From assembly GCF_002101785.1 (NCBI RefSeq), contig NZ_LQPJ01000124.1, forward strand, positions 87,513-151,512: a DNA stretch of 64,000 nucleotides, in the 5' to 3' direction. The number at the start of each line of letters is the position of its first letter. Position 1 is the stretch's first letter. The translations under genes and the position numbers were made by a program. The notes beneath the pieces are model-generated. The model saw only the letters and a list, made by a program, of their open reading frames with translations, searched no databases and was not told the origin of the DNA. The DNA is from Mycobacterium palustre. Lineage in GTDB: Bacteria; Actinomycetota; Actinomycetes; Mycobacteriales; Mycobacteriaceae. Shown in pieces: positions 32,479-40,649 of the stretch.

Positions 32479-33696
32479 ATGACCACCGATGCCCCGGGGA
32501 GCGTTCGCTGCCCAGCGATCGACTACGACTTCGCCGACCCAACCGTGCAGTCCCACTTGCATGAAACCCTCGCGGCGATTCGGCAGCACTGCCCGGTCGG
32601 GTGGAGTGATCAATATGGCGGCTTCTGGCTGCTCGCCACGTATGACGATGTGCTCGAGGTGGCGCGCGACCACGAGCGCTACACCACTACGGCAGGCATC
32701 ATGATCCCGCCAACGGGTGCATCGATGCCGGTCGTCCCGGCGGAACTCGACCCGCCGGAGCACACCCCCTACCGCAAACTGGTCATGCCGTTTTTCACCG
32801 CCCCCGCCGTCGCGGCTATGGAGCCGCAGTTACGCGAGATAGTTCGGGACTGCATCGCGGCGTTCTCGGCGGATGGGCACACCGATCTCGTGCAATCTGT
32901 GGCTGAGATCGTGCCGTCGCTGGCGATCGGCCTCGCGCTGGGCCTCCCGCGCGAGGACTGGTCGGTGGCGCGCCGCCTGACCGGAAATTTCCTGTCGACG
33001 GCGAAGGTGGGCATCGAGGCGAAACGAGCGGCGGCCAAGGAGCTGGAAGATTGGCTCGAAGAACTGATCCGCAGCAGGCGTGCCAACCCGACCGACGACA
33101 CGCTCAGCAAACTTGTGAACGCCCGCATCGACGGTGCGGAGATCCCGCCGCAGATCGCCCTGGGCATGGTGCAACTGACGGTATTGGCCGGACACGAGAC
33201 GACCGTCCACGGCATCGGAAGCATGTTATACCGGGTTGCCGCCGAGCCCGGTCTCAAGGACCGCCTGCTTAGCGACGCCGCCCTGATGAAAGCGACGGTG
33301 CACGAGTCGCTGCGCATCGACCCGCCGATCATCCACATGGCCCGCACCGTCGTCGACGACCACGATCGAGCGGGCGCATGGCTACACCGCGGTGACAAAG
33401 TGATGCTCAATTTCGGTGCGGCCAACCGCGACCCGGCAAAATTCAGCGAACCGTTCTCCTTCAACATCGATCGGACGCCGAACCCGCACCTCACGTTCGG
33501 GTCCGGGCGTCACAGGTGTCTCGGCGAGCACCTCGCGGTGACGGAGATGTTGATCGTTCTCGAGGAGATCCTCGCGACCATTCCCGACTACCGGCTGTCC
33601 GACGAGGGCGGCCCGGCCGATATTGAATGGCGGGGAGGCGGCAATACCCGTGGGCCCGCGCAGCTAGAGGTGGTCTTTACTCCGGTCCCGCGATGA
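32479..33696 (+). CDS. Cytochrome P450, paralogue of the one at 11343
   Basis: 405 residues from ATG 32479 (GAGGAG upstream; the longer frame from 32413 is not supported). The haem loop FGSGRHRCLGEHLA has Cys347, the I-helix reads AGHETTV and the K-helix ESLR. PVGWSDQYGGFW, IMIPPTGASM and GGGNTRG are shared with the P450 at 11343. As there, the next gene is an old-yellow-enzyme type flavoprotein overlapping by four bases (ATGA). Confidence 0.95.
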   Translation: MTTDAPGSVRCPAIDYDFADPTVQSHLHETLAAIRQHCPVGWSDQYGGFWLLATYDDVLEVARDHERYTTTAGIMIPPTGASMPVVPAELDPPEHTPYRKLVMPFFTAPAVAAMEPQLREIVRDCIAAFSADGHTDLVQSVAEIVPSLAIGLALGLPREDWSVARRLTGNFLSTAKVGIEAKRAAAKELEDWLEELIRSRRANPTDDTLSKLVNARIDGAEIPPQIALGMVQLTVLAGHETTVHGIGSMLYRVAAEPGLKDRLLSDAALMKATVHESLRIDPPIIHMARTVVDDHDRAGAWLHRGDKVMLNFGAANRDPAKFSEPFSFNIDRTPNPHLTFGSGRHRCLGEHLAVTEMLIVLEEILATIPDYRLSDEGGPADIEWRGGGNTRGPAQLEVVFTPVPR

Positions 33697-35708
33697 GCGG
33701 CTACGAGCATGTGCTGAGCTCGACACACATCGGTCCCGTATTGCTGCGCAATCGGGTGGTCCGCACCTCCCAGGGCAGCGGGCTGGCGGTCAACCAGTTG
33801 GTGAGCGACGACATGATCGCGTTCTTGCTGGCTCGGGCCCGCGGTGGGGTAGCGCTCGCATTCGCCGATGTCGCGCAGGTCCACTGGAGTTCGCCGGCCA
33901 TGCTCGATTTGACCAGCGACCGCGTCCTGCCGGGTCTGACAAAGCTCACCACCGCCGTGCATGCCGAGGGCATGAAGCTGTTTCAGCAGATCTGGCATGG
34001 CGGTCCGACCCAGCTGACCCGGGACAGCTCAGCGCCGTGGGCCGCGTCGCACGTTCCCGATCCAGGCCTCGGGATGCTGCCTGTGCCGATGACCCGCATG
34101 ATGATGGACGAGTTGACCGAAGCCTTCGTCGCATCCGCGCTGCGCGCGCGCGAAGGGGGGATTGACGGCATCGAACTACACGCCGGACATGGCTACCTCT
34201 TCTCGAGCTTTCTCTCCCCGGCGACCAATCTGCGCGATGACGACTATGGCGGGTCGTTGGAAAATCGGTGCCGATATCTGGTGGAGGTTCTCCGCGCGGT
34301 CCGTACCGCGGTCGGACGGGACTATCCCGTCGGACTGCGGATATCTCCCGACGGTCCGGAGGACCAAACGACGCCGTCGCACCTCAGCACGCTCATCTCG
34401 ATGCTGGAGCGTGAGTCTTTGGTCGATTTCTGGGACGTGTCGCTGGGATCGCATTACGCGCGCGACCTGCTGATCGGCGGCGGGCATCAACCACCCGGAT
34501 ACATGCTGCCGGTCAGCGAACAAATGACCCGCGTGACAACGCTGCCGACGATCGTCGCCGGTCGCATCGCCACTTTGCAACAGGCCGATCAGATAGTGGC
34601 TTCCGGCGTCGGAGATCTCGTCGCCATGGTTCGCGCCACCCTCGCCGAACCCGAGCTCATAACCAAGACGGTAAGCGGTCGCGGCGCCGAGATACGCCCG
34701 TGTATCGCGTGCTTGCAGAGCTGTGCGGGCGGGCTGAACACCCGCGGTCGCGCCATGTGCACGGTCAACCCCGCTGCCGGTCGAGAGCTGACCCACGATG
34801 ACGACACCATCGTCCGGCACGCGCCAGGCCTGAAGGTAGTTGTGATCGGCGGTGGCCCGGCCGGCATGGAAGCGGCCCGCAGCGCCGCTATCGCCGGTCA
34901 CCGCGTGACTCTGTTGGAGACGGACGACGCACTGGGGGGACAGCTCCGGCTGGTGCCGCCCACCCGGCCGGAGATCGCAAGGTTGCTCGATTTCTACGAG
35001 CACCAGATGCGCTTGCATGCCATCGATGTGCGGCTGCGGACTCCCGCTGACGTCCAGACGGTGCGGCGAATGGCACCGGACGCCGTGATCGTCGCTACCG
35101 GCGTCAAGCCCCGCCGGGACGGATTCCAGACTTTGCAGCCGCGCCTGCCGCTTCCCGGGATCAGCACGGTCAGCGTCCACACCGGTTGGGACGTGCTGCG
35201 CGGAGCCAGTCTCGGGCACACGGTGTTGATGCTCGACGAGATCGGCCATTACGAGAGCACTGACGTCGCACAACAGCTCGTCGACAGCGGCCGTCGCGTC
35301 CTCATGGTCAGCCGTTATTCGCTGGTAGCGGCGAACCTGGAAATGCGGTGGGAAATGGTTGGTAGCCCACTTCTAGCGAAGCTTCTGAAGGGCGACTTCA
35401 CGTTCTTCCCGCGAACGGTCATCCACCGACTGTCACCCGGTTCTGCGGAGGTGGCCTGTTTCGAGGCCCCGCACCGGGTGCAACGACTTGCTTTCGACGA
35501 TGTGGTCTTGATGAGCGGAGGGACACCCGATCGGGCCTTGCAGCAGGAACTGGCCGGAATTTGCCCCATAGTGCGGGTGATCGGGGACGCAAGCTCCCCG
35601 CGCCGGCTGGAGGTGGCGGTGGTCGAGGGGCGGCAGGCCGTCGACTCCCTTCACCCGGACTGGATTAGGCCGGTCGCGCGATACGGCTGGGGTGGAAGTG
35701 CCACGTGA
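33693..35708 (+). CDS. Old yellow enzyme/2,4-dienoyl-CoA reductase-type flavoprotein
   Basis: 671 residues. The N-terminal FMN barrel contains HTGWD-like and GIELHAGHGYLFSSFLSP segments, and the C-terminal half has VVVIGGGPAGMEAARSAAIAGH. The iron-sulfur loop is complete: Cys337, Cys340, Cys344 and Cys356 (CIACLQSC, then MC), the CX2CX3CX11C spacing of dienoyl-CoA reductase. It should reduce an enone or dienoyl-CoA, or demethylate or isomerise a related substrate, using NAD(P)H. It is translationally coupled to the P450. A TetR gene is convergent downstream. Confidence 0.93.
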   Translation: MSGYEHVLSSTHIGPVLLRNRVVRTSQGSGLAVNQLVSDDMIAFLLARARGGVALAFADVAQVHWSSPAMLDLTSDRVLPGLTKLTTAVHAEGMKLFQQIWHGGPTQLTRDSSAPWAASHVPDPGLGMLPVPMTRMMMDELTEAFVASALRAREGGIDGIELHAGHGYLFSSFLSPATNLRDDDYGGSLENRCRYLVEVLRAVRTAVGRDYPVGLRISPDGPEDQTTPSHLSTLISMLERESLVDFWDVSLGSHYARDLLIGGGHQPPGYMLPVSEQMTRVTTLPTIVAGRIATLQQADQIVASGVGDLVAMVRATLAEPELITKTVSGRGAEIRPCIACLQSCAGGLNTRGRAMCTVNPAAGRELTHDDDTIVRHAPGLKVVVIGGGPAGMEAARSAAIAGHRVTLLETDDALGGQLRLVPPTRPEIARLLDFYEHQMRLHAIDVRLRTPADVQTVRRMAPDAVIVATGVKPRRDGFQTLQPRLPLPGISTVSVHTGWDVLRGASLGHTVLMLDEIGHYESTDVAQQLVDSGRRVLMVSRYSLVAANLEMRWEMVGSPLLAKLLKGDFTFFPRTVIHRLSPGSAEVACFEAPHRVQRLAFDDVVLMSGGTPDRALQQELAGICPIVRVIGDASSPRRLEVAVVEGRQAVDSLHPDWIRPVARYGWGGSAT

Positions 35709-35727
35709 GCGGTCTCGCCGGGCAGCG

Positions 35728-36465
35728 TCACTCAGATGGCCGACGGGCGCGGGAGCGAGCGCGTGCGCCGGTCGGTCGTGCCGATGTCGCCGCACGCTTG
35801 GCAGCGCGTTGCGTTGCCGGTGCGGATGCCTTGGTCGCCGAGGTGAGACCACTTCGGACCAAAAGTTGCGCGTTGGCCACAATGGCGTCGACGGATCCGC
35901 GGCGAGGGTCCCACCATTCCGCAGTCCAGTTCATAGCTCCCATCACCAAGAATCGGGCCAGCTGCGGATCCAACTCGGGGTTGACTTCACCCTCTGCGAC
36001 GGCGTCGGCGAACAGCCCCTGCCAGATCCGGCCGTAGGCGGCCTCCTCCTTCTTCTGCCGCTTGCTCAGCCGGCTGGGGATCTGTCCTGAGTTCCGGATC
36101 GACGCGGTGGTGTAGTCGGAGAGTTCGAGCGCGTGCCGCAGGTGAGCTTCGACCGCGACCATGATCCGATCCATGGGCGCCATGCCGGCCGGCAGTGCGT
36201 CCAGCGTCTTCTGTAGGTGCGTGCGCATATCGTGGATCCCGCAGTACATCACCTCCTCGATCAGGTCCTCCCTGGAGGGGAAGTAGTAATAGATCGCCGG
36301 TGCCTGTATCTCGGCGTCATCCGCTACATCTGTCAGCCGCGTCCCGGCGAAACCTTTGACGCTGAGCACACGGGCGGCTGCGTCGAGAATTCGCGCCCGC
36401 GTGCGTTGCGACTTCGTGTTCGTGCTGTCAGCGTCGGCCTTCGTAGAAGACGGGTTTCTAGGCAC
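35728..36465 (-). CDS. TetR family regulator with basic C-terminal tail
   Basis: 245 residues with a GTG start. The HTH region is TRARILDAAARVLSVKGFAG then LTDVADDAEIQAPAIYYYF. The ligand domain ends near residue 200 and is followed by about 40 residues rich in Ala, Arg, Thr and Ser (TQRAAKRAATSARPTG onward), a likely disordered basic tail that could strengthen DNA binding. TACTAT lies six bases before the GTG on the minus strand, so the message may be leaderless. It is divergent from the dikinase-like gene and is a candidate regulator of the 37-57 kb block. Confidence 0.9.
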   Translation of the reverse strand: MPRNPSSTKADADSTNTKSQRTRARILDAAARVLSVKGFAGTRLTDVADDAEIQAPAIYYYFPSREDLIEEVMYCGIHDMRTHLQKTLDALPAGMAPMDRIMVAVEAHLRHALELSDYTTASIRNSGQIPSRLSKRQKKEEAAYGRIWQGLFADAVAEGEVNPELDPQLARFLVMGAMNWTAEWWDPRRGSVDAIVANAQLLVRSGLTSATKASAPATQRAAKRAATSARPTGARARSRARRPSE

Positions 36466-36898
36466 GGTTCAATAGTATTTAACACAAGTTGTAGGTTTCG
36501 CCGCCTTTTCCGACCACCAAGCACCGAGCATCGGCAAGAACCCTGCGGCAATGCCGCCCTCTTTTTGCTGACAGCAGCAACGAGCGGAGCGCCGGATTCG
36601 ATGGCCCGAAGAGGCTCGGCGAGGACATGCAGCGTGGCTTGAACCCCCGCGAGACCCGACGGATGTCTCGTTGATGTCGACATGGACCGGCGAGACCGGA
36701 GCAGTACGCGGTCACTCGCGAGGGCGCAGCGCATCATGATTCATGATGCTGGTCGAACGGTTTTGGTCGTCACCGAGATTTGCCGATATCAGGGCGATCA
36801 GCCCGGCTCCCGTGGCCGAGTCATGCACTGTGGCCTGAACTTCGCTAGAAATCTAATCTTGTGTCAAAATCTTCGACACTCATCTAGAATCTAATCTC
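36466..36898. other. Long divergent intergenic region, no gene
   Basis: No convincing coding frame. It holds AT-rich promoter sequence at both ends, a 19-bp perfect inverted repeat near 36740 and a near-direct repeat ending in the dikinase start codon. The middle part looks like ordinary high-GC DNA without recognisable content. Confidence 0.6.
36731..36749. promoter_or_regulatory. 19-bp perfect inverted repeat
   Basis: GCATCATGA-T-TCATGATGC. Nine-base arms with one central base, too tight for an RNA hairpin at its centre but ideal for a dimeric repressor. It lies about 150 bp before the dikinase-like gene and 270 bp from the TetR gene. Confidence 0.55.
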
Positions 36899-36909
36899 AT
36901 GTCAAAAAT
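36845..36909 (+). repeat. Near-direct repeat spanning the dikinase start
   Basis: A 26-base segment (36845-36870, beginning CTAGAAATCTAATCTTGTGT) is repeated with a few changes at 36884-36909 (beginning CTAGAATCTAATCTCATGTC). The second copy contains the ATG at 36899 and the first has GTG at the equivalent place. It may represent a duplicated promoter/start region or two binding sites. Confidence 0.6.
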
Positions 36910-38527
36910 AGGTGAGGGAGCGAGTCCCTCGGTCGTCGCTCTGGACGGCCGGGCCGGCCTTGGCCGTGAGGTGCTTGGAAACAAGGGGTACGGCATCGAT
37001 TCGATGCGACGGCAGGGGTTGCCGGTGCCGCCGGCATTTTGCATCACGACCAGCGTTTGCGCGGAGTTTTTCGCCGATCGCACTCAGTGCGTCGACCGGC
37101 TGTGGGCCGAGGTATGCGAGCACGTACGTGGGCTCGAGAATCAGACATCCCGCACTTTTGGTCGCGGCCCACGGCCGATGTTGGTCAGCGTGCGCAGCGG
37201 AGCCGCTCTATCGATGCCCGGGATGATGGACACTGTGCTCGACCTCGGGATCAATGATGAAGTCGAGAAGGCACTCGCACTCGCCGCTTCCGCTGAATTC
37301 GCCCGCGACACTCGCCAGCGCTTCAACGAGATGTACCGGCGCATCGTGCTGGGAGGAAACCCAGAGCTCGAGGTACCGGCGGATCCGTGGATGCAACTCC
37401 GGGGAGCGGTCGAAGCCGTCTTCGCCTCATGGAACAGCCCGCGGGCCGTCGCGTACCGAAGACACCGTGGCTTGGATGCCGACGCAGGAACGGCAGTTGT
37501 CGTGCAAGCCATGGTGTTTGGCAATCTCGCGCGCGATTCAGGTACCGGGGTGCTGTTCTCGCGCAATCCTGTCACCGGAGCCGACGAACCATTCGGTGAG
37601 TGGCTTGCCAACGGCCAAGGTGAGGACGTGGTCTCAGGGAACGTCGATGTCGAACCTATCGCGGCGTTGCGGGATGAGCAGCCCGCCGTCTACGACCAAC
37701 TCATGAGCGCGGCGCAGACCCTGGAGCAGCTCGCCGCAGACGTCCAGGACATCGAATTCACCGTGGAGGAGGGCAAACTGTGGCTGCTGCAGACTCGGGC
37801 GGCCAAGCGGTCCGCTCAGGCTGCGGTACGGCTGGCGCTGCGGTTGCGCCACGAAGAGCTGATCGACGATGCGGAGGCACTGCGCCGTGTGACACCGGGC
37901 CAGATCGAGACGCTGCTCTCACCGGCGCTTCTCCCTGAAACCCGGTTAGCCGCACCACTATTAGCACGCGGACTGCCGGCGTGCCCAGGCGTGGTATCGG
38001 GCAAAGCCTATTCCGACGTCGACGAGGCACTCGATGCCGCCGAGGAGGGGGAAGATGTGATCCTGGTGCGCGCAGCCACCAGCCCCGACGACGTCCAGGG
38101 CATGCTGGCTGCGCGGGGAATCGTCACGGAGACGGGTGGCGCAACATCGCACGCCGCGGTGGTGAGCCGCGAGATAGGCAGACCGGCCGTCGTCGGATGC
38201 GGAGACGGGGTCGTCGCGGAGCTCGAGGGCAAGCTGATAACGGTTGATGGGGCCGAGGGTGAGGTGCGCGAGGGGATCCTGGAACTCACCGCGTGGTCCG
38301 AGACTGATTCCCCGGACCTTGCTGAGCTAGCCGAGATCGCGCGCCGTGTCAGCCCGATTCGCGGCCATGCAGTGGGCGATTACCCGGCGCTTACCGATAC
38401 GTCTCCATCAGCGGTGGCCAACGCGCTTGCTGCAGGCCTCACCGACGTCGTTTCCCCGCACCCGCTCATCACCATGTTGGTCGCGCACCAACTCGACAAC
38501 AACACAAAGGTACTGACCGATGTCTGA
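36899..38527 (+). CDS. ppdK: PEP-synthase/pyruvate phosphate dikinase-like protein without PEP-binding barrel (PpdK-like)
   Basis: 542 residues against roughly 870 for a full dikinase. The ATP-grasp region occupies about 1-320 (GNKGYGIDSMRRQGLPVPPA, VSVRSGAALSMPGMMDT, GVLFSRNPVTGADEP, LWLLQTR). The swivelling domain follows with the phospho-accepting His418 in TGGATSHAAVV. The C-terminal PEP/pyruvate TIM barrel is missing. I recall M. tuberculosis Rv1127c, annotated PpdK, as similarly short. It can in principle autophosphorylate from ATP but needs another protein to receive the phosphate. The downstream gene overlaps by eight bases. TAGAAT lies eight bases before the ATG, fitting a leaderless message. 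Confidence 0.85.
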   Translation: MSKIGEGASPSVVALDGRAGLGREVLGNKGYGIDSMRRQGLPVPPAFCITTSVCAEFFADRTQCVDRLWAEVCEHVRGLENQTSRTFGRGPRPMLVSVRSGAALSMPGMMDTVLDLGINDEVEKALALAASAEFARDTRQRFNEMYRRIVLGGNPELEVPADPWMQLRGAVEAVFASWNSPRAVAYRRHRGLDADAGTAVVVQAMVFGNLARDSGTGVLFSRNPVTGADEPFGEWLANGQGEDVVSGNVDVEPIAALRDEQPAVYDQLMSAAQTLEQLAADVQDIEFTVEEGKLWLLQTRAAKRSAQAAVRLALRLRHEELIDDAEALRRVTPGQIETLLSPALLPETRLAAPLLARGLPACPGVVSGKAYSDVDEALDAAEEGEDVILVRAATSPDDVQGMLAARGIVTETGGATSHAAVVSREIGRPAVVGCGDGVVAELEGKLITVDGAEGEVREGILELTAWSETDSPDLAELAEIARRVSPIRGHAVGDYPALTDTSPSAVANALAAGLTDVVSPHPLITMLVAHQLDNNTKVLTDV

Positions 38528-39125
38528 TTTAACTGTCCTGCAAGCGATCCGCCTCAAGGGTCGGGTGCGTGAGCCGGATTTGATCGCCACCGTCGGTGAA
38601 GACCCTGCAGCGGTCGCATCGACTCTGGAGCAACTGATTTCAGGGGGTCTCGTCGTCGAGGGAAAGACTGTCCGGCTCAGTCCTGCGGGACGCGAGCGGC
38701 TTAACGCTCTTCTGGCTGAGGAGCGGTCGGGCGTCGACCAAGATGTACTGGCCGGCATCTACGACAGCTTTCGTGACGCCAACGACGAGTTCAAAGCTCT
38801 CATAACGGACTGGCAGATCAAGGACGGCCAACCGAACTCCCACGACGACCTCGACTACGACGCAGCTGTGATTGCTCGTCTCGATGACGTCCATCGAATG
38901 GTGCGGCCGGTCATCGATTCTGCTGCAACACATCTGAACCGGCTGAAGGCGTACGCCGACAAACTCGAGTCGGCCTTGACGAAGGTCAAAGCCGGCGATA
39001 CCAGTTGGTTGGCCAGGCCGACCGCCGACTCCTACCACACCGTATGGTTCGAACTGCATCAGGAATTCATCGAGGCCTCGGGTCTCACCCGTGAGGATGA
39101 GGCACGCGCCGGGCACGCCAGCTAA
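38520..39125 (+). CDS. Winged-helix-like partner protein of the short dikinase
   Basis: 201 residues. The first 65 or so (LTVLQAIRLKGRVREPDLIA to GRERLNALLAEE) look like a MarR/winged-helix fold; the rest is helical (RDANDEFKALITDWQIKDG, HLNRLKAYADKLESALTKVKAG) and of unknown function. The eight-base overlap with the dikinase gene shows co-translation. I think such domains occur next to or fused with short PpdK proteins in actinobacteria, which suggests a subunit or regulator of the dikinase rather than a transcription factor. Confidence 0.75.
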   Translation: MSDLTVLQAIRLKGRVREPDLIATVGEDPAAVASTLEQLISGGLVVEGKTVRLSPAGRERLNALLAEERSGVDQDVLAGIYDSFRDANDEFKALITDWQIKDGQPNSHDDLDYDAAVIARLDDVHRMVRPVIDSAATHLNRLKAYADKLESALTKVKAGDTSWLARPTADSYHTVWFELHQEFIEASGLTREDEARAGHAS

Positions 39126-39226
39126 ACGCGTCGGGTAGTCGGCTCGGCCATCGATCACTGTTTGGCCCACGTCATCTCCGGCCGACCGAAAGAAGGGTGG
39201 GCATGCGCCAAGTGCTCGCACCCGCG

Positions 39227-39248
39227 TTTAATCTAGAATAAAATCTGG
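39227..39248. promoter_or_regulatory. AT-rich promoter/operator-like element
   Basis: TTTAATCTAGAATAAAATC followed by TGG. It contains -10-like TAGAAT and TAAAAT and an imperfect TAATC/GAATA dyad, 17 bases before the acyl-CoA dehydrogenase start. Similar elements lie at 46916 and 15173 (reverse). Confidence 0.45.
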
Positions 39249-39264
39249 CCCGAGAGGTGATGGC

Positions 39265-40419
39265 GTGAACACTGTATTGACCGATGAAGAGACCCTGCTC
39301 GTCGAGACCGTGCGCGGGTTCATCGATCGGGAGGTCAAGCCGACAGTTCGCGAGGTCGAGCACGACAACGAGTACCCCGAGAAGTGGATCGAACAGATGA
39401 AACAGATCGGGATATACGGACTGGCGATCCCCGAAGAATACGGCGGCTCTCCGGTGTCGATGGCATGTTATGTGCTGGTGACGCAGGAATTGGCGCGCGG
39501 TTGGATGAGCCTGGCCGGGGCCATGGGTGGGCACACCGTGGTGGCCAAATTGCTGACACTGTTCGGGACCGAGGAGCAGAGGCGAGCCTATCTCCCGGCG
39601 ATGGCATCCGGCGATATGCGTGCGACCATGGCGCTCACCGAGCCCGGCGGCGGATCAGATCTGCAGAGCATGACGACCACCGCGGTCCGTGACGGTGACG
39701 ACTTGGTGGTCACCGGTGCTAAGACGTGGATCTCCAACGCTCGCCGATCGGGTCTGATTGCTCTGCTGTGCAAGACCGATCCGAAGGCGACGCCGCGACA
39801 CACCGGCATCTCTATCCTGCTGGTTGAACCCGGCCCGGGACTCACGATCTCGCGCGATCTGCCCAAGCTGGGCTACAAGGGCGTGGAGAGTTGCGAGCTG
39901 TCCTTCGACGGCTACCGCGTGGCCGAATCGGCGATCCTCGGTGGGGTGCCCGGCAAGGGTTTCACGCAGATGATGAAGGGCTTGGAGACCGGGCGGATCC
40001 AAGTCGCGTCCCGGGCGCTCGGTGTGGCCACCGCCGCCCTTGAGGACGCGCTCGCCTACTCCCAGCAGCGGGAGAGCTTCGGTCAGCCGATCTGGAAGCA
40101 TCAGGCCATCGGCCATTATCTGGCCGACATGGCGACAAAGCTCACCGCCGCTCGGCAGCTCACTCTCTATGCGGCCGACCGCTATGACAGCGGCGAGCGC
40201 ACCGACATGGAGGCCGGCATGGCCAAGCTCTTCGCATCGGAGACGGCAATGGAGATCGCGCTGAATGCCGTCCGGATTCATGGCGGTTACGGGTACTCGA
40301 CCGAGTTCGACGTCGAGCGGTACTTCCGCGATGCGCCGCTGATGATTGTCGGCGAGGGAACCAACGAAATTCAGCGTAATGTCATTGCAAGTCAGCTTGT
40401 TTCGCGCGGCGGTATTTGA
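39265..40419 (+). CDS. Acyl-CoA dehydrogenase
   Basis: 384 residues, standard length, GTG start with GAGAGGTGA upstream. It shows IYGLAIPEEYGG, MALTEPGGGSDL, GAKTWISNARRSG, QQRESFGQPI, VRIHGGYGYSTEFDVERYFRDA and the base Glu364 in VGEGTNEIQR. It is a complete FAD enzyme for alpha,beta-desaturation of an acyl-CoA, using electron-transferring flavoprotein. It has its own AT-rich promoter element. Its place beside the dikinase-like genes and upstream of the first ATP-grasp-less phosphotransferase-like gene suggests a role in the same process. Confidence 0.93.
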   Translation: MNTVLTDEETLLVETVRGFIDREVKPTVREVEHDNEYPEKWIEQMKQIGIYGLAIPEEYGGSPVSMACYVLVTQELARGWMSLAGAMGGHTVVAKLLTLFGTEEQRRAYLPAMASGDMRATMALTEPGGGSDLQSMTTTAVRDGDDLVVTGAKTWISNARRSGLIALLCKTDPKATPRHTGISILLVEPGPGLTISRDLPKLGYKGVESCELSFDGYRVAESAILGGVPGKGFTQMMKGLETGRIQVASRALGVATAALEDALAYSQQRESFGQPIWKHQAIGHYLADMATKLTAARQLTLYAADRYDSGERTDMEAGMAKLFASETAMEIALNAVRIHGGYGYSTEFDVERYFRDAPLMIVGEGTNEIQRNVIASQLVSRGGI

Positions 40420-40598
40420 CACTCGACCGGGTTTGGCGGTCGGCGTTCAGCTGGGTGAGGCCCCATTGCCTTCCTGCGTAGGGCCCCGAGCAGGATGAGG
40501 ACGCGAGCAGTGCGCGGGCGACGTCACGGGAATGGAAGAGCTTCCCGCGTCAATCAACGGTTTCGCGCTATGCCTCCGCAGGGCGAGCGCATATGGTA

Positions 40599-40619
40599 TT
40601 TTTAATATGGATAAAAAAT
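40599..40619. promoter_or_regulatory. AT-rich promoter/operator-like element
   Basis: TTTTTAATATGGATAAAAAA, a strongly AT-rich near-palindrome about 30 bp before the start of the first phosphotransferase-like gene. Confidence 0.4.
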
Positions 40620-40649
40620 GCTGATACTCCACTAACGGGGGAGGCTCGC

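Noticed and set aside
40593..40649. N-terminal extension of the first phosphotransferase-like gene from ATG 40593
   Set aside because: It overlaps the AT-rich promoter element, and GTG 40650 has a proper GGGGAGG site.
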